Origin: Gongronella butleri
Lineage: Eukaryota; Mucoromycota; Mucoromycetes; Mucorales; Cunninghamellaceae
NCBI GenBank assembly: GCA_025201375.1
Contig: JAIWZP010000021.1
Span: forward strand, 434,001 to 498,000
DNA: 64,000 nucleotides
Direction of reading: 5' to 3'
Shown: positions 1-11,017 of the stretch, piece by piece
Layout: each line of letters opens with the position of its first letter
Position numbering within the stretch: position 1 is the first letter of the stretch
The notes under the pieces: generated by a model
The model's database searches: none
What the model saw: only the letters and a program-made list of their open reading frames with translations
What the model was told of the DNA's origin: nothing
Made by a program: the position numbers and the translations under genes

Positions 1-1297
1 GGACTCGTCACGGGTATTTTGCAACCTTGAAATTGCTTGTCTCCTCTCAATTGGCACCGTGGTTTTATCATTTTTATCACTTTTTTTCATTTTTATCGTG
101 TTTTTGTGTATTATTGTCGAGTGCTGCTTTGTCCAAGTCTCGCATCACTTATGCCGATAAGCCGCAACAAACCCAATTGAGCCATGTTTGGGAGCAGTGG
201 CGTGGTAAAAAATCAATATGATGGAAAGCGACAAAAGACGCAATCAAATGGGCGCGTGTCGCGATCCTCGGTCTTTGTTTTGCATTTATTGACGCGTCCA
301 TTGGATCATGGTAGATGCCCAATCGCCATCATGGTCCAGTAGCAACGACTGGCTCTGACAATTCGCCCAAAAGATAAAATCAGACCATTTGTAGGTTGGA
401 GCCACGATTTGTGCATCACAGCGACACAAAACAGAGCAGCGTGAGCATGAGAATGGCCATGTCGGAGCGTGACAACGGCCAGATCAGATCGCGTTTTTCT
501 GATGTGATTTTTTTTTTTTGTGAGGCATGGCAAGGGTCTTTTTTTTTTTTTCCTGCAGCATGCACCCCAACATGCCAATTAGATGATGTCCTTCGGCTCA
601 CAAGGTCTGAAAGCATTAGATACGAGAACGTGGTGCACGTTGCGCCGGACGTCGACAAGCGGGAAGCCGAAGCCGATATATTATCCTTGTTGCTTGATGA
701 CGAGCAGGTGCATGAAAAATGAAAATCGTGGGGACGGCGCCACTGTGTGTTATGACATCATTTTTCATTAGGCGTCTCAGAGACTATCGAGTTTTCTAGA
801 GTCATTAGGGTGCACGCGTAGGCAGGCCAATCCGTGTCAGATTAGAGATTGGAGAAAAAAAATGTTTGGACAGGTTGGATTCATGGAATACACCGGGCCC
901 ATTGCGGCGTGTCACCTCATTGTCGCATTCCGCGGGGAAAGGAAAGGAGAGGGAGCCTGCAAGCATGTGATCCACGGAGGAGATCTCGTGTGGTCTCGTC
1001 TCTTTTTTATCGAAATTTCCATAATTGGGAACGTGGGAATCGGCTTTCTTTTTGCAGACGGCGCATGAATGAAGCGAAACAAAGGGCGGACTCTGATACG
1101 AACACGTCTTGATGAGATGGCAACAAAAAAAAGAGAGAAAAAAAGGTATACGATTTATTAAAATACATGAAAGAGGCCAGCCAATGGCTCACAAAAATAA
1201 AAGATATGTACATTGAGTTGATTGAGAAAGAGTGGCAGAGCGGAGACAGGGCAGGGGATATAAGGTGGGGGAGTGATATTTGCAAAAAGACGCGTGA
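1..1297. other. No confident gene; possible terminal exon near 559-722 (+)
   Basis: I see no complete gene here. One stretch looks coding: from about 559 to the TGA at 720-722 the plus strand reads a charged peptide containing LDDVLRLTRSESIRYENVVH and ending in DDEQVHEK. It is preceded by a plausible intron, with GTGAGG near 520 and a T-rich tract ending in CTGCAG near 558. I found no convincing upstream exon or start, so it could be the last exon of a small gene or chance. The rest (1-400, 730-1297) is AT-rich with short homopolymers and shows no domain, RNA gene or repeat. Confidence 0.3.
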
Positions 1298-1699
1298 TCA
1301 TGCTGACCAAAAGATGTGGCGCGAGGAGCTGGGTGACAAGGGCTGATCTTGTGCTTTGAGAATGGATTGAGTGTTCTCGTCCCATTGGAATTGCGGGCCA
1401 CTGGTGCATCCGCGTTCTTGCGGATCATAGCTTGACCAGTCGTCTTCAAATGACTTGTTCATGGTGAACGATGTGCAGCTGTCCGGCAAATGAATGAATG
1501 TGGGTCTGTTTGGGCGATTGAGCGAGAAGGACGACATTTGCGACGCTACAGAGGACGCGGACGACACGGAATTGGCCGGTGATGTGGACAGCATGGGCGA
1601 TTTCAAGCCGGATGGCGGCGGCATTGCCACGACGGGCGCTACAGTGGGCTCCAGTGTGGATCCAGCAAACTTTGGAAGGTGGAATGAGTAGGTAGTCAT
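1298..1699 (-). CDS. Small serine/proline-rich protein of unknown function (133 aa)
   Basis: I do not recognise this protein. It is a single open exon of 133 codons starting at the ATG on 1697-1699. I chose that start because a pyrimidine-rich leader lies directly upstream on the minus strand, as at most genes in this window. The sequence is low complexity: a run of Ser, Ala, Thr and Pro (about residues 20-60), then a more defined acidic and aromatic segment with FEDDWSSYDPQERG near residue 85. There is no signal peptide, membrane segment or coiled coil. Disordered fungal regulatory proteins often look like this, but no function can be assigned. An upstream in-frame extension exists, but it is only translated homopolymer and I rejected it. 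Confidence 0.5.
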   Translation of the reverse strand: MTTYSFHLPKFAGSTLEPTVAPVVAMPPPSGLKSPMLSTSPANSVSSASSVASQMSSFSLNRPNRPTFIHLPDSCTSFTMNKSFEDDWSSYDPQERGCTSGPQFQWDENTQSILKAQDQPLSPSSSRHIFWSA

Positions 1700-2106
1700 G
1701 GCAATGGGGGCTGGTATAAGTAAAAAAATAAAAAGAGAGAGGTTGAAGAAAGAAGAAAAAGCAAAAAAAAGGGACCCTGACCCGAGCTCGATTAAAAAAA
1801 AAAAAAAAGAGAGCAGACGAAAAAAAAAGAGGGACAAGCACGAAATCTCTGATCATGTCATGTCTCAAAATGGAACCGACTGACTCACTTCCGATTTGTT
1901 CCTTTTGGTGCAAGGCTGGCGGGCATCGGGGCGCCATTGGCTGGTCCAGGGCGGGGCTTTCTTCTGGCATGATGAGGAAGGCTCTTTTTTTTCTTTATTG
2001 ATTTGGAATTGCGGGGAAGAAAAGCTATGTACAGAGGGTGGGAAGGTGGCAGCATGGTCATATTAAATCATAAAAGAAAGCAGAGCAAGAGAATGGGTTG
2101 GCTCTT

Positions 2107-3456
2107 TTACACATCACGGATGCGTTCAACCATGTTGCATTCTGCAAGATGATTGCCTCGGTATTTGATGAGATATTCGCCATTTGGGCGCTCGGTCACG
2201 GTCTTATTCACTGGGCAGCCCTGAAGGAAAAAAAAAAAATCGGATCGAGTCAGCATGATCATCATATGTCAATGTGCATTTGCCAGCCAATTCCAATCGG
2301 AAAAAGCCGTCTGGTGCCCAATTTGGTCATGGTTACACGGAGCAAGCCATGGCACACAACACACACACATCATGACACACACAATGGGCGAGGGCCAAAA
2401 TTGCCCGTCCATTCCCGCCGCTTTCCCAAAATTGCTTTGCCTTTGCTCCTTTTTTTTTTTTTTCCCTCTCGTACCTTGTTGCTGTTGGAACACTTGTAAT
2501 AGATGCTTCTGCAGCCGGTCTTCTTTTGCGTCGTGTTGCCATTATTCCTCCAAAAGTAATTGTCCATGTAAGGCATTTCGCGCGTCTCGACAATCTTTGT
2601 AATGGCCTGCATTTCGCGTCGTCGTCGTGGCTTGCCATCATCGGCCCCCTCATCGAGAGCCTCCACCTTAATGGATGGCATATAGGCGCTGCATGGCAAA
2701 AAAAAAAAAGAAAAAAAAGAAAAAAAAGGAAAAAATGAGTTTAGAGCGCGTGTTGGGGATGGAGGGCTTTTTTTTTTCTTTCTTTTTTGGCGCATTAAAT
2801 TCTCCTTACCTGTGTTGGGTGGTGGGTGTATCGATTTCCTCGTCGCTCACACTGCCTTGGCTGCTTGCATAATGGTCCGAGGAGGCATGTGTTGGTGGGG
2901 AAGGAGGCAAGCTATTGCCCATGGCGAGCATAGCGGCTGCCGCGGAATGACGACGTTGATCCAGGGACGAGGTAGATGGTGCGGCCGCAGGCGCGGGTGC
3001 CAGGAGGGGCGACGACGCGGTGGGCATGAGTGTGGAAGTGGATGAAGATGATGTGGATGGGGTGTTTTCCATGGATGGGGAGGGTGGTGCATAGGGATTG
3101 TGTCGTTCCTTGCTTGCACGGGGTGACAGGGGCATTTTCCGGCGCGATGAGATGGGAGGAAGAGTTGCACAGCGCATGTCATCGAGTGGGAACAAAGGCT
3201 GATGCGCCGGTGGTGGTGGCGATGCGTCGTGCTTGAGGTAATAGTCGAGCTCCTTGGCGCGCAGCTTGGCCTCCTCGGCGCGTCGCTTGTCTTCCTCCAC
3301 CTTGCTCGTCAAAATCAGCTTCAAAAGGTCCGGATGCGCCTTGAATTGCTGAATCACGTCTTGCAGCTCATACATGGGCGCTTCCGCGTGCTCCTCCTTG
3401 TCGTGGCCGCTGGAAAGAGCCGTCGCGTGTGTAAGATTTGACATGGCGTCCAACAT
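2107..3456 (-). CDS. WRKY-GCM1-superfamily zinc-finger protein (324 aa, 3 exons)
   Basis: Likely nuclear DNA-binding transcription factor. Exons on the minus strand are 3456-2810, 2688-2475 and 2220-2107; phases join cleanly (975 nt). Residues 20-60 form a charged helix with HPDLLKLILTSKVEEDKRR and AEEAKLRAKELDYYL, a probable coiled coil. Residues 80-215 are a Pro/Ser-rich linker. Residues 258-315 match the WRKY fold: YFWRNNGNT stands where plants have WRKYGQK, then IYYKC (Cys282), GCPVNK (Cys289), a beta hairpin with ERPNGEYLIKYRG, and NHLAEC (His311, Cys315). The ligand pattern is C-x6-C-x21-H-x3-C, not the plant C-x4-5-C-x22-23-H-x-H. The tryptophan and glycine of the DNA-contact strand are kept but the KYGQK core is not, so W-box binding should not be assumed. 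WRKY-GCM1 relatives are known in some fungi; the superfamily assignment is firm, the target is unknown. Confidence 0.85.
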
Positions 3457-5046
3457 GATTACAAAAAAAGTAGAATTGTAAAAAAATAAAAAAAGAAGAG
3501 GGAAAAAAAAAGGAAAAAAACTGCAATTGTGCTGAATGATGGTCACTTTTTAAAGTTTCCGGAGTTTTGCACTGTAGGATCCCTCGGGTCCAAGGCTGGC
3601 CATCATTGTCATGTGCGAATGAACATCTGCGGGTCGTAGGGAAACGGCCGTGCCTTTTTTGATCCGCCTTTTTTTTTTTTCCAATTTTTTTTCTTTTTCA
3701 TTGTTTTATGAGCCTTTTTTTCACTCGTTTTGTTTTTTAATGGAAAAGGAGCGTCAATGGGGGCGGGGGGTTCTGATGAGATTTGTACTTTAAGACCTGA
3801 CAGGCTTGTTATGTGCACGACAAACAGGCAATGGCTAATTTTTTTTGTTTGTGCTTCGTCGCAGGACCACACTTGTCAAAGCAGGAAACTCCGCTGTTTG
3901 CGATTATTCATGGCCTTCAGGCCCAACCGTGAAATTCCTTGCTTTTCCCAACCTTTGCCGCCTTTTCCTCCTTTGACGATCATATGACCATGCCATCCAA
4001 TTTTGCTTCATTGTTCGGAATCCCATCTTCACATGATTCTCATCCCCCTTTCCTTGTGTGGCATTGGGATTGCGTCCCTGTTCCTCCCTATTTTTTTTTC
4101 AACTTGGACACCTGTCCATGGCCTTGAACTTGAAAAAAGCAAAAAGCATCACCCAACTACATGTTTCAGGGGCCAATTCACCTATTCCGGCTAATTGTGT
4201 AAGCGTTCTCCACAATAATATATCTGGACACGGTCCAATCAGCGTGCGCGTCGACTCGTTTCGGGATTTCTCAGCAAGAATGCGGGAAAGACAGTGCAAA
4301 AAAAAAAAAAGAAAAACTCGGCTTGTGGGCCTTTTGACCTGGCGTGTGCGTGTGCCGAAATGTGATCTACGCAACACTGCTCCTCTTCCCTATGCACAAT
4401 TTGATCAGGTGAGACGCCTGACAGGCCACTCGCGTCTATTGTGTCTAGAGGGCTTCTCTCCTCCTCTGTGCAATTGGTCTGAAACCCATTTTTTTTTTTC
4501 GGTCATTGTCGTGCCTGACATGGGCTTCCTTTTACAGAGATGACGATCAGTCATCACGGTGTGCATCGATCCAATGGCAGATGAAAGGGCTGAGGTAATC
4601 CCAAAGGCATAGACAGCAGATTCTATGCCGTTTTGCTCGTGTCAATTCTGGCGGAGCGCGCTTTCCTTGGGATCATGGTTTCCCGCTCTAGCGTTGTGTG
4701 GAGTCCGTCGGCATGGCCAGAACCTTATTTGTAAGAGCCATTTTTGTCACAAGGTGAAAAAAGGGCCCAAATTGCTGTGCCCTCGGCGGTTCCCCGCATG
4801 AAAATGCACTTTTTTTTCAGGCTTGGGCATCGCCCCCGCCCCCCAGATTTTTTTTTTTTTCGTTTCTCTTTTGGCCTCACGTTCTCGGCGCTGCCGGCCC
4901 CTTTACGCCTGTTGCCCCGAATTTCATGGCCCTTTCCATATGCTGACAATCCTTGTTTTCAAATCCGAGGAAGCAAAAAAAGGCATTTTTAAATTTTATG
5001 ACGGCCATTTTACCCAATTTTCTAGCCATTGGGGCCATGCTTTTTT
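3457..5046. other. Intergenic, no gene seen
   Basis: This 1.6-kb stretch separates the start of the WRKY-like gene from the 3' end of the HAT-repeat gene. It holds several homopolymer runs of 9-12 A or T, including 4852-4861 and 4291-4302. Short open frames on both strands translate mostly homopolymer and lack coding character. It probably contains the promoter of the WRKY-like gene and the 3' UTR of its neighbour. Confidence 0.5.
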
Positions 5047-8000
5047 TTATTTTTTCTTGCCCAACAGCAATGCTCTAAAGTCATCATTGGTCTGTGGCCG
5101 CGTTTCAGGTGTCTCTGATGACGATGCCGACGACCTGGTGGACGTGCCTGTACCAAGTCGAGGGCGGCCACGGCCAGTATTGCGAGGTCGGCCCCGTCCA
5201 CGCGCGCCACGACCGCGATGGCTGATACTGGACCTTGCGGGCTCGTCATGGTCGCCCTCGTTGCCCTGATGCTGCTGGTCTTGATCATCTTCTTTGGCCA
5301 AATCACGTGTTTGCTGCATTTTCGCCTTTTTGATGGGGCGCGACGGCTTTTTGAACGTGGCATCGTCGTCGGCAACGTGCGGCTGGTCCGTCGTGGTCTG
5401 CTCGTCCACATCCATGTCGTCGTCGGGGCGCTTGCGCTTGTTGCTGCGTGTGGAGTCCGCATTGGATGCCTCGGTCATGGTATGATCCTCTGTTTCGGAT
5501 GACGCGGCGGCGGCGGCAGGGGCCGCTGCTGCCTGCTCCTCTGCACGACGTGCCTTTTTGTTCTCCTTGAGACGGCTGCGGTGTGCACCTTTTTGTTGCT
5601 GCGCGCAAGAAAAAAGAACAAAAACGAGGAGAAGAGAAAGAGTGAGTTGCGCGACTTGCGGTGTGAGGGATATCCTATCCTAAGCTTGCTTTTACCTTGT
5701 GTTTGATCAGCTTGACAGACTCTTTTCGCTCCTCGACGCGCTTGATGACAAAAAAAAAAAAAAGATGAGAAACGACGCAATTGCGCGCAAATTGGCCGCG
5801 GTTTTGGCCTCCATTACCTGCTGGTAGACGGCGAGCGACTTGTTCTTTTGGTAGACGCGGACCATGGTGCTTTCGAGCGATTCGAGTGTGCCGTACTCGT
5901 GTTCAAAGGTTGTCCATTCGGCCATCAGCTGCTGCGGGTAGTCCACGTTCTTGCTCATGGCGCGGCGGAACAATTGTTGACACTCCGCCACGTGACCAAG
6001 AGATCTACGAAAAAAAAAAACGGGCGGGCAAATCGTATGATTTTTTTTTTTGTGAGCGATGATGGCACGCGACGTGGGGTGATTTTGACAAAGAAAAAAG
6101 CGGGATTCACAGTGTGTTACCTTTCAAATTGGATGAATTCCAGCCATGCCTGTGCGCTCTTGCCGTGTCGCTGCACAATCCCCTGCCAGAGTTCCTTGCC
6201 CTTGTCGTAGTCACCAAAGCGCTTAGACTTTTTCGAAAAAAATAACAAAAAATGGCAACAAAAAGTCAATTAGGGCACAAAGTAAAAAGTGTCTTTCACT
6301 GCTACGAGCTTACCATGACCGTGGCGTAATACTTTTCCACACGGTAATAAGGATCGCCGTCCGGGAAATCTAAAAAAAAAAAAAAAATCGAAAAAATAGT
6401 GAGTTTCGCAGCGTATCATCATTCAATACTACTTCTTACGCTGGCCAATGTGGATGAGAGCCTCTTCAAAGGCCATTTGCAAATCAGCAAGCGAGTCCGT
6501 GTCGGCTAAAAGATACAAATACGTGTCAACGATCTCTTTTTGCACTTGCGATGCGCGCATCGACTTACGATTCTGCCAGTCCACACGTCGTCGCGCATAG
6601 TCGCACTTGGTTGTCAGCACGGCAATGAGATCCTCGAGGCTGGCCACCAACGTGCGATCGGCTAATGCCTTATCAATGACAGCTAAAAGAAACAGAAACG
6701 CGTGAATTTGCATGAATGTGCCTTTTTTTATGCCGTACCATAAACATCTTCCTTTGGCGCGTCGCCGCTCTCCAAGAACCGAGCATAATGGGACCAGAGG
6801 GAGCCTGACCACGGGCAATTGCGCACGGCCCGCGCAGCAATGGGCGTGACAATCGTCGGAATGCGTGCTGCTTGCATCTAAAAAAGAAAAACAGGGCCGT
6901 CAGCTAATGCGTGCGAACTAATATTTGTCACCCAGGCAACGCACCATGTAGTGAATATAATCCTCCCAGAGGTTGACGTCCATGCAATAGATCGTGATGG
7001 CGCGCTCATACAAATTGCGCACGGTGCCAACGTTGGACATCTTTTTGCATGATTTTTCGAATTCGATGTAGGTATAAAATCGGTCCAGCGCGTACCCAGA
7101 GTCTTTCTACATGTGCAAAAGAAGATCAGTGAGCATTTGAGGGCGACCTTTTGTAACAAAGACAAGGTCTTACCAGCGCTTGCTCGTAAAACTCGCGATC
7201 AGCGACGGCCGCCTTTGTCTTTGCATAAATCTTGTTGGCCTCCAGCATGGTCTCCTCATAATTGGCATTGTCGTGCTCCGTGACCCATGTCGAATAGCGG
7301 CTAAAAGTGTCCGCGCAATCTAAAATAAACAAAAAACAGGTGAATTGGACGCGTCCATGTCTTGCCATGATCCGTCATGATCTGCCTACCCATATGCAGC
7401 ACCTTGAGGCGCTCGAGGTACACCTTTTTCATCAAGTCGTCCTCGATAAAATCGGCGTAAATGGTCCAAATACGCTGGCTCTAAGAGATGGAAGGGTTAA
7501 ATCACGCGTCAGTCAGCGCCCGATTTCCCTTTTTCGCGCTTGCCACTCACTTCTGCGACATGGTTGTTGGTGGCGGCAACCGCCTTTAACAGATCGCGGC
7601 GCGTTTCCTCCTTGATAACGTCGCCAACGCGCTGGTAATTCTCCACAACATAGTTGGCAAACGATTCCCAGATAGGAATGGCTATATAAAAAGAAAAAGG
7701 TAAGCTTGAGACGCGCGTCGACGCGTTTCCTTGCGGGCCAAATGCGCGGCTTACACAGGTAGTCATCGGCAGCCCAATCGTACACACGTCGAAGCATTTC
7801 ATCCTTTTTCTCCTGGCTCAGGTCTCTTTGCTTGATGTCATTGATCCAGTCCAGGTACATTTCTACGTGTGAAAGAGGCGAAAAAAGGGCGTGTCAGTGA
7901 TGCGGCGCTCATGAAAATGCCCCTTTTTCGCTTACGTTCATAAAGAGGGAAATTTTCGTGCAAGTCGACACGCACTTGCTCAAGCTCTTCGGGCATGTCC

Positions 8001-8249
8001 ACCTGTCGGAGCAGCGTAATAAGCTGGATATACGTGTTATAGTTGGATCGGTCTTGGTTGAGCTGTGAAAAATGACGTGAGCGCTTGTCCGACGCCTTCT
8101 AGCAGACGAGTTTTCCTCTGTACCTGGTCCAATGCCGTGGCAATTTGCTCCATGACATCGCCCTCCGCCTGCAATTCCATGGAAGCTTCAGCAGTGGCGC
8201 CATGGTCGCTGTCTGACGGCACTGTCGTATCTTGTAAAGCAAGATCCAT
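5047..8249 (-). CDS. SART3/Prp24-type HAT-repeat protein lacking RRM domains (about 15 exons)
   Basis: Probable U6 snRNP recycling or assembly factor, acting in the nucleus. Start ATG at 8247-8249; about 15 exons separated by 50-90 nt introns, all GT-AG with matching phase where checked (first exons 8249-8124, 8062-7936, 7862-7755, 7681-7551). The product of roughly 720 residues begins with an acidic segment, followed by tandem HAT repeats with the spaced aromatics typical of SART3, such as MYLDWINDI, VPIWESFANYV-like (here SIPIWESFANYV), ERAITIYCMDVNLWEDYIHY and AVRNCPWSGSLWSHYARFLE. After the last repeat come a basic helix, an acidic/NLS region with SNKRKRPDDDMDVDE, an RGRG/GRP-rich tail, and the C-terminal NDDFRALLLGKKK, which matches the Lsm-interacting motif ending SART3 and Prp24. 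SART3 and Prp24 normally carry two to four RRMs between these parts; I see no RNP1/RNP2 motifs in the exons. Family confidence is high; the missing RRMs are a real oddity or rest on exons I missed. Confidence 0.85.
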
Positions 8250-8401
8250 CTCAAAAAAAAGAAAAAGAAACGAAAGACAACGTGAAAAAAATCAGGACGG
8301 GGGGCGACGATATTGCTTTTTTTCCGTGTTGGAACTCCGCACAATGCCCCCGTTGATGGACAGCATGAGAGTGGGGGTTCAATTCATTTCTTTCTTTTGA
8401 C
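8250..8401. promoter_or_regulatory. 152-bp divergent promoter region
   Basis: The HAT-repeat gene starts leftward at 8249 and the methyltransferase gene starts rightward at 8402, so both promoters and leaders must lie in these 152 bases. The segment has A-rich and T-rich tracts and a G-rich block (about 8297-8303). I see no clear TATA box. Shared regulation is an inference from spacing only. Confidence 0.6.
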
Positions 8402-9703
8402 ATGACTTCTTCAATTTGCTATATTCGTTTCCGCAAGCCTCCTCCGACGACCTGTCACCTGAATCAGCCATTCACCGTAGTGTGGGACATTGAAAGCGAT
8501 CTGGGCGATCACGCGTATGAGTACCCTGTGTCTCTGACTTGCGAAACGACGACAAAGGATATCCGTGTGCGTCTTTTGCCTTTGGAAAAGAAGCAACAAC
8601 AGCAACAACAGGTCGCGTCGACGTGGGACTATGTTCCTTACCGCGGCGGCGGCATTGTGACGCGTCTTATGCTTGTTGCTGACGACGTTGGACGTGTTCA
8701 CAAGACCAAAAAGCGCCAGCGCGCGGCGTCTGCCCAAGTACAGCTTGTGTTTTCCCTGGCACCCGCGTCGCGCGCCGCTTCGCACGCTGACCACCCGCTC
8801 TGGGCACATAGTCACTGCTCGATACATGATGATTGGGTCATTGGCCTTGCCACGATGCCAATCTCCTTGTCTTTATCTGAAACGACGGACAAAACAAGCG
8901 CCAGTGAGCACCAGGTCCAACGCATGATCAAGACCGGCCCGGAAAACGACGCCAGGCTTCTTTGGATCAGCGAAGATAATGAACAAACCATTGCACGGCA
9001 CGTCTGGTAAAGACCAAAAAAAAAAAATAAAAGAGAGCCAATTGTGACTCAATTGATCCATATTGAACAGGGATTGCGGCTTGGCGTTGAGCGCGTTCCT
9101 TGAGCGCAATCAAGGCACCATCAAGCCCAAGCACGTCATCGAGCTAGGTAAATATAAAATAGAAAAAAGATGCATGGAAATGGCTGATCCTGGTTCCCTC
9201 ATTTTGTGTTAGGCAGTGGCACTGGCCTTGCAGGCATTTATGCGGCGCACGTGCTGCATCCATTGTCGGTGACGCTGACGGATCTGCCCAATGCAATGCC
9301 AATCTTGCGACAAAATGTGGGTCTGAACGCTTGTAAGGGTACAGACATCCAGGTGCACGTCTTGTCATGGGGCGCTCAAGCCAATGCGTCCGAATACGAT
9401 GAGGACGGTGCGGACGACGCGACATTGACGCGGTGGGACGATGAGGACGCGACGCGGTACGACTTGATCTTGCTGGCGGACGTGCTTTACAATCAGGGGT
9501 CGCACGACATCTTGCTAGATACCCTCAATTGGCTGCTGGCAGGCCCTGACGCCAAGGTGTTGCTCGCGTACAAGGAACGCAATCCGGATGAGCGCTCATT
9601 TTTCACAAAGGTCGGCGCCCGTCATTGGAAATGCACAAGGATCGAGGAACAAGACGATCCATCCGTGTTTGAATTTTACTGGATCAGCAAGAAACACATC
9701 TAG
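8402..9703 (+). CDS. METTL21/EFM6-type protein methyltransferase (390 aa, 3 exons)
   Basis: Probable SAM-dependent protein-lysine methyltransferase of the seven-beta-strand METTL21/Rkm5/EFM family. Exons 8402-9006, 9071-9147 and 9213-9703 join in frame (1173 nt). Residues 1-200 are a family-variable N-terminus with a poly-Gln patch. The Rossmann core starts near residue 200 with HVWDCGLALSAFLE, then motif I VIELGSGTGLAGI (SAM-binding glycine loop, split by an intron inside the motif), post-I acidic LTDLPNAMPILRQN, motif IV DLILLADVLYNQ (a D-x-x-Y pattern of this family), and the late motif AYKERNPDERSFF, typical of METTL21 relatives. The substrate cannot be read from sequence; elongation factors and chaperones are known targets of the family. 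The start follows a pyrimidine tract (8386-8399). A foldback element begins about 65 bp after the stop. Confidence 0.88.
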
Positions 9704-9768
9704 TAGACAACAATGATAGATGTCACCTTTTTGTATCATAAATACTAGACAATACAATGCTGCTGCTT

Positions 9769-10777
9769 GTACCGTACCCTCCAAAAAAAAAAAACGCAAC
9801 AACACCCGCTTGCGCCTGCTTTAATTGACTTTTCTATTTACTTTAATCTGTTGTGTATTGATCAATAATGATGTTAGCATCATGGAACTTGGTGGAGACA
9901 ATGATATACAAGTAAAATAAAAGCTATAAAAATATGAAATGGATAGACAAACGAGGGGTATACCTATGTTGAAAAGAATGAGTGAGACGCGTCACGCGAC
10001 GCGACGCGTACCCAAGCGCATACAATGGCCCGTGGAGATGAATTGACATTATGAACACCATCTCCAATTTTTTTTGAGACATTTGTGGTAGTATCTGATT
10101 ATTTCTATCAACTCATTTTGTGGTGCATGTGTCATGCCAGAGATCAGTGTGACAATTGGTCAAATTACCGCCGTGACGCGTTACGCGCCAGACATGTATG
10201 GAAAATTACTTTTATCTCTATCAAATCATTTTAATCTCATTGTCGACTTGAAAATATGATAATTATTTAATTTGAAAGTCCAAAAGTGTATGCTATTAAG
10301 GTGCTGTGATTATATCATTCAGTTCGGGCACCACGGTCACATTAAGGACCTCGTAGCTTAGACGCGTCTGACGCGTCACAGCGATAATTTGACCAATTGT
10401 CACACTGATCTCTGGCATGACACATGCACCACAAAATGAGTTGATAGAAATAATCAGATACTACCACAAATGTCTCAAAAAAAATTGGAGATGGTGTTCA
10501 TAATGTCAATTCATCTCCACGGGCCATTGTATGCGCTTGGGTACGCGTCGCGTCGCGTGACGCGTCTCACTCATTCTTTTCAACATAGGTATACCCCTCG
10601 TTTGTCTATCCATTTCATATTTTTATAGCTTTTATTTTACTTGTATATCATTGTCTCCACCAAGTTCCATGATGCTAACATCATTATTGATCAATACACA
10701 ACAGATTAAAGTAAATAGAAAAGTCAATTAAAGCAGGCGCAAGCGGGTGTTGCGTTTTTTTTTGGAGGGTACGGTAC
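9769..10777. mobile_element. Nonautonomous foldback (long inverted repeat) element, copy 1
   Basis: A near-perfect inverted repeat of about 400 bp per arm (roughly 9769-10186 and 10365-10777) surrounds a spacer of about 180 bp. Outer ends read GTACCGTACCCTCC on the left and GGAGGGTACGGTAC on the right. The arms carry clustered GACGCGTC and ACGCGACGCGT motifs near 9988-10010 and 10541-10566, which may be protein-binding repeats. There is no transposase frame. A second, diverged copy in the opposite orientation lies at 45689-46734 and shares inner arms and spacer, so this is a family and not a chance palindrome. Element ends and target duplication are not clear for this copy. Because of its end sequences I infer a Tc1/mariner-type MITE or foldback. 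Confidence 0.85.
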
Positions 10778-11017
10778 TGTACAGTACAGACCGTCCACTC
10801 ATGCTTTGCAGTGTTTAACATTCTTCGCATTGCCGAAAATCGGCTTTTTTTGGGGATTTCACTACTGTACAACCCTCTCATTGACCTCTACCCGCTTTTT
10901 TTGATCTCACACTCCCCCCGAAATACTGTATCAAGGTCGTCGTGGCTTTGCCACCCCCTGCTGATCCAAGCATTACTGTATTTTAAGTATCCCGAAACAC
11001 GAAAAATGCGTACTGTA
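10775..11017. repeat. Cluster of six TACTGTA/TACAGTA heptamers
   Basis: The heptamer TACTGTA or its complement occurs at 10775, 10780, 10863, 10924, 10974 and 11011, six times in 243 bp, directly outside the right end of foldback copy 1. Chance would give about 0.03 per 243 bp for both words together at equal base frequencies. The same words are massed at 44.85-48.68 kb, around foldback copy 2. I read them as probable excision footprints of TA-targeting transposons whose ends begin with CAG. Confidence 0.7.

Noticed and set aside
27..221. 64-residue plus-strand frame with a hydrophobic stretch like a signal peptide
   Set aside because: The hydrophobic part is only translated T/C tract, and the rest has no coding character or homologue I recognise.
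4058..4543. 161-residue plus-strand frame in the intergenic region
   Set aside because: It contains translated T and A runs and no conserved pattern; codon use is unlike the neighbours.
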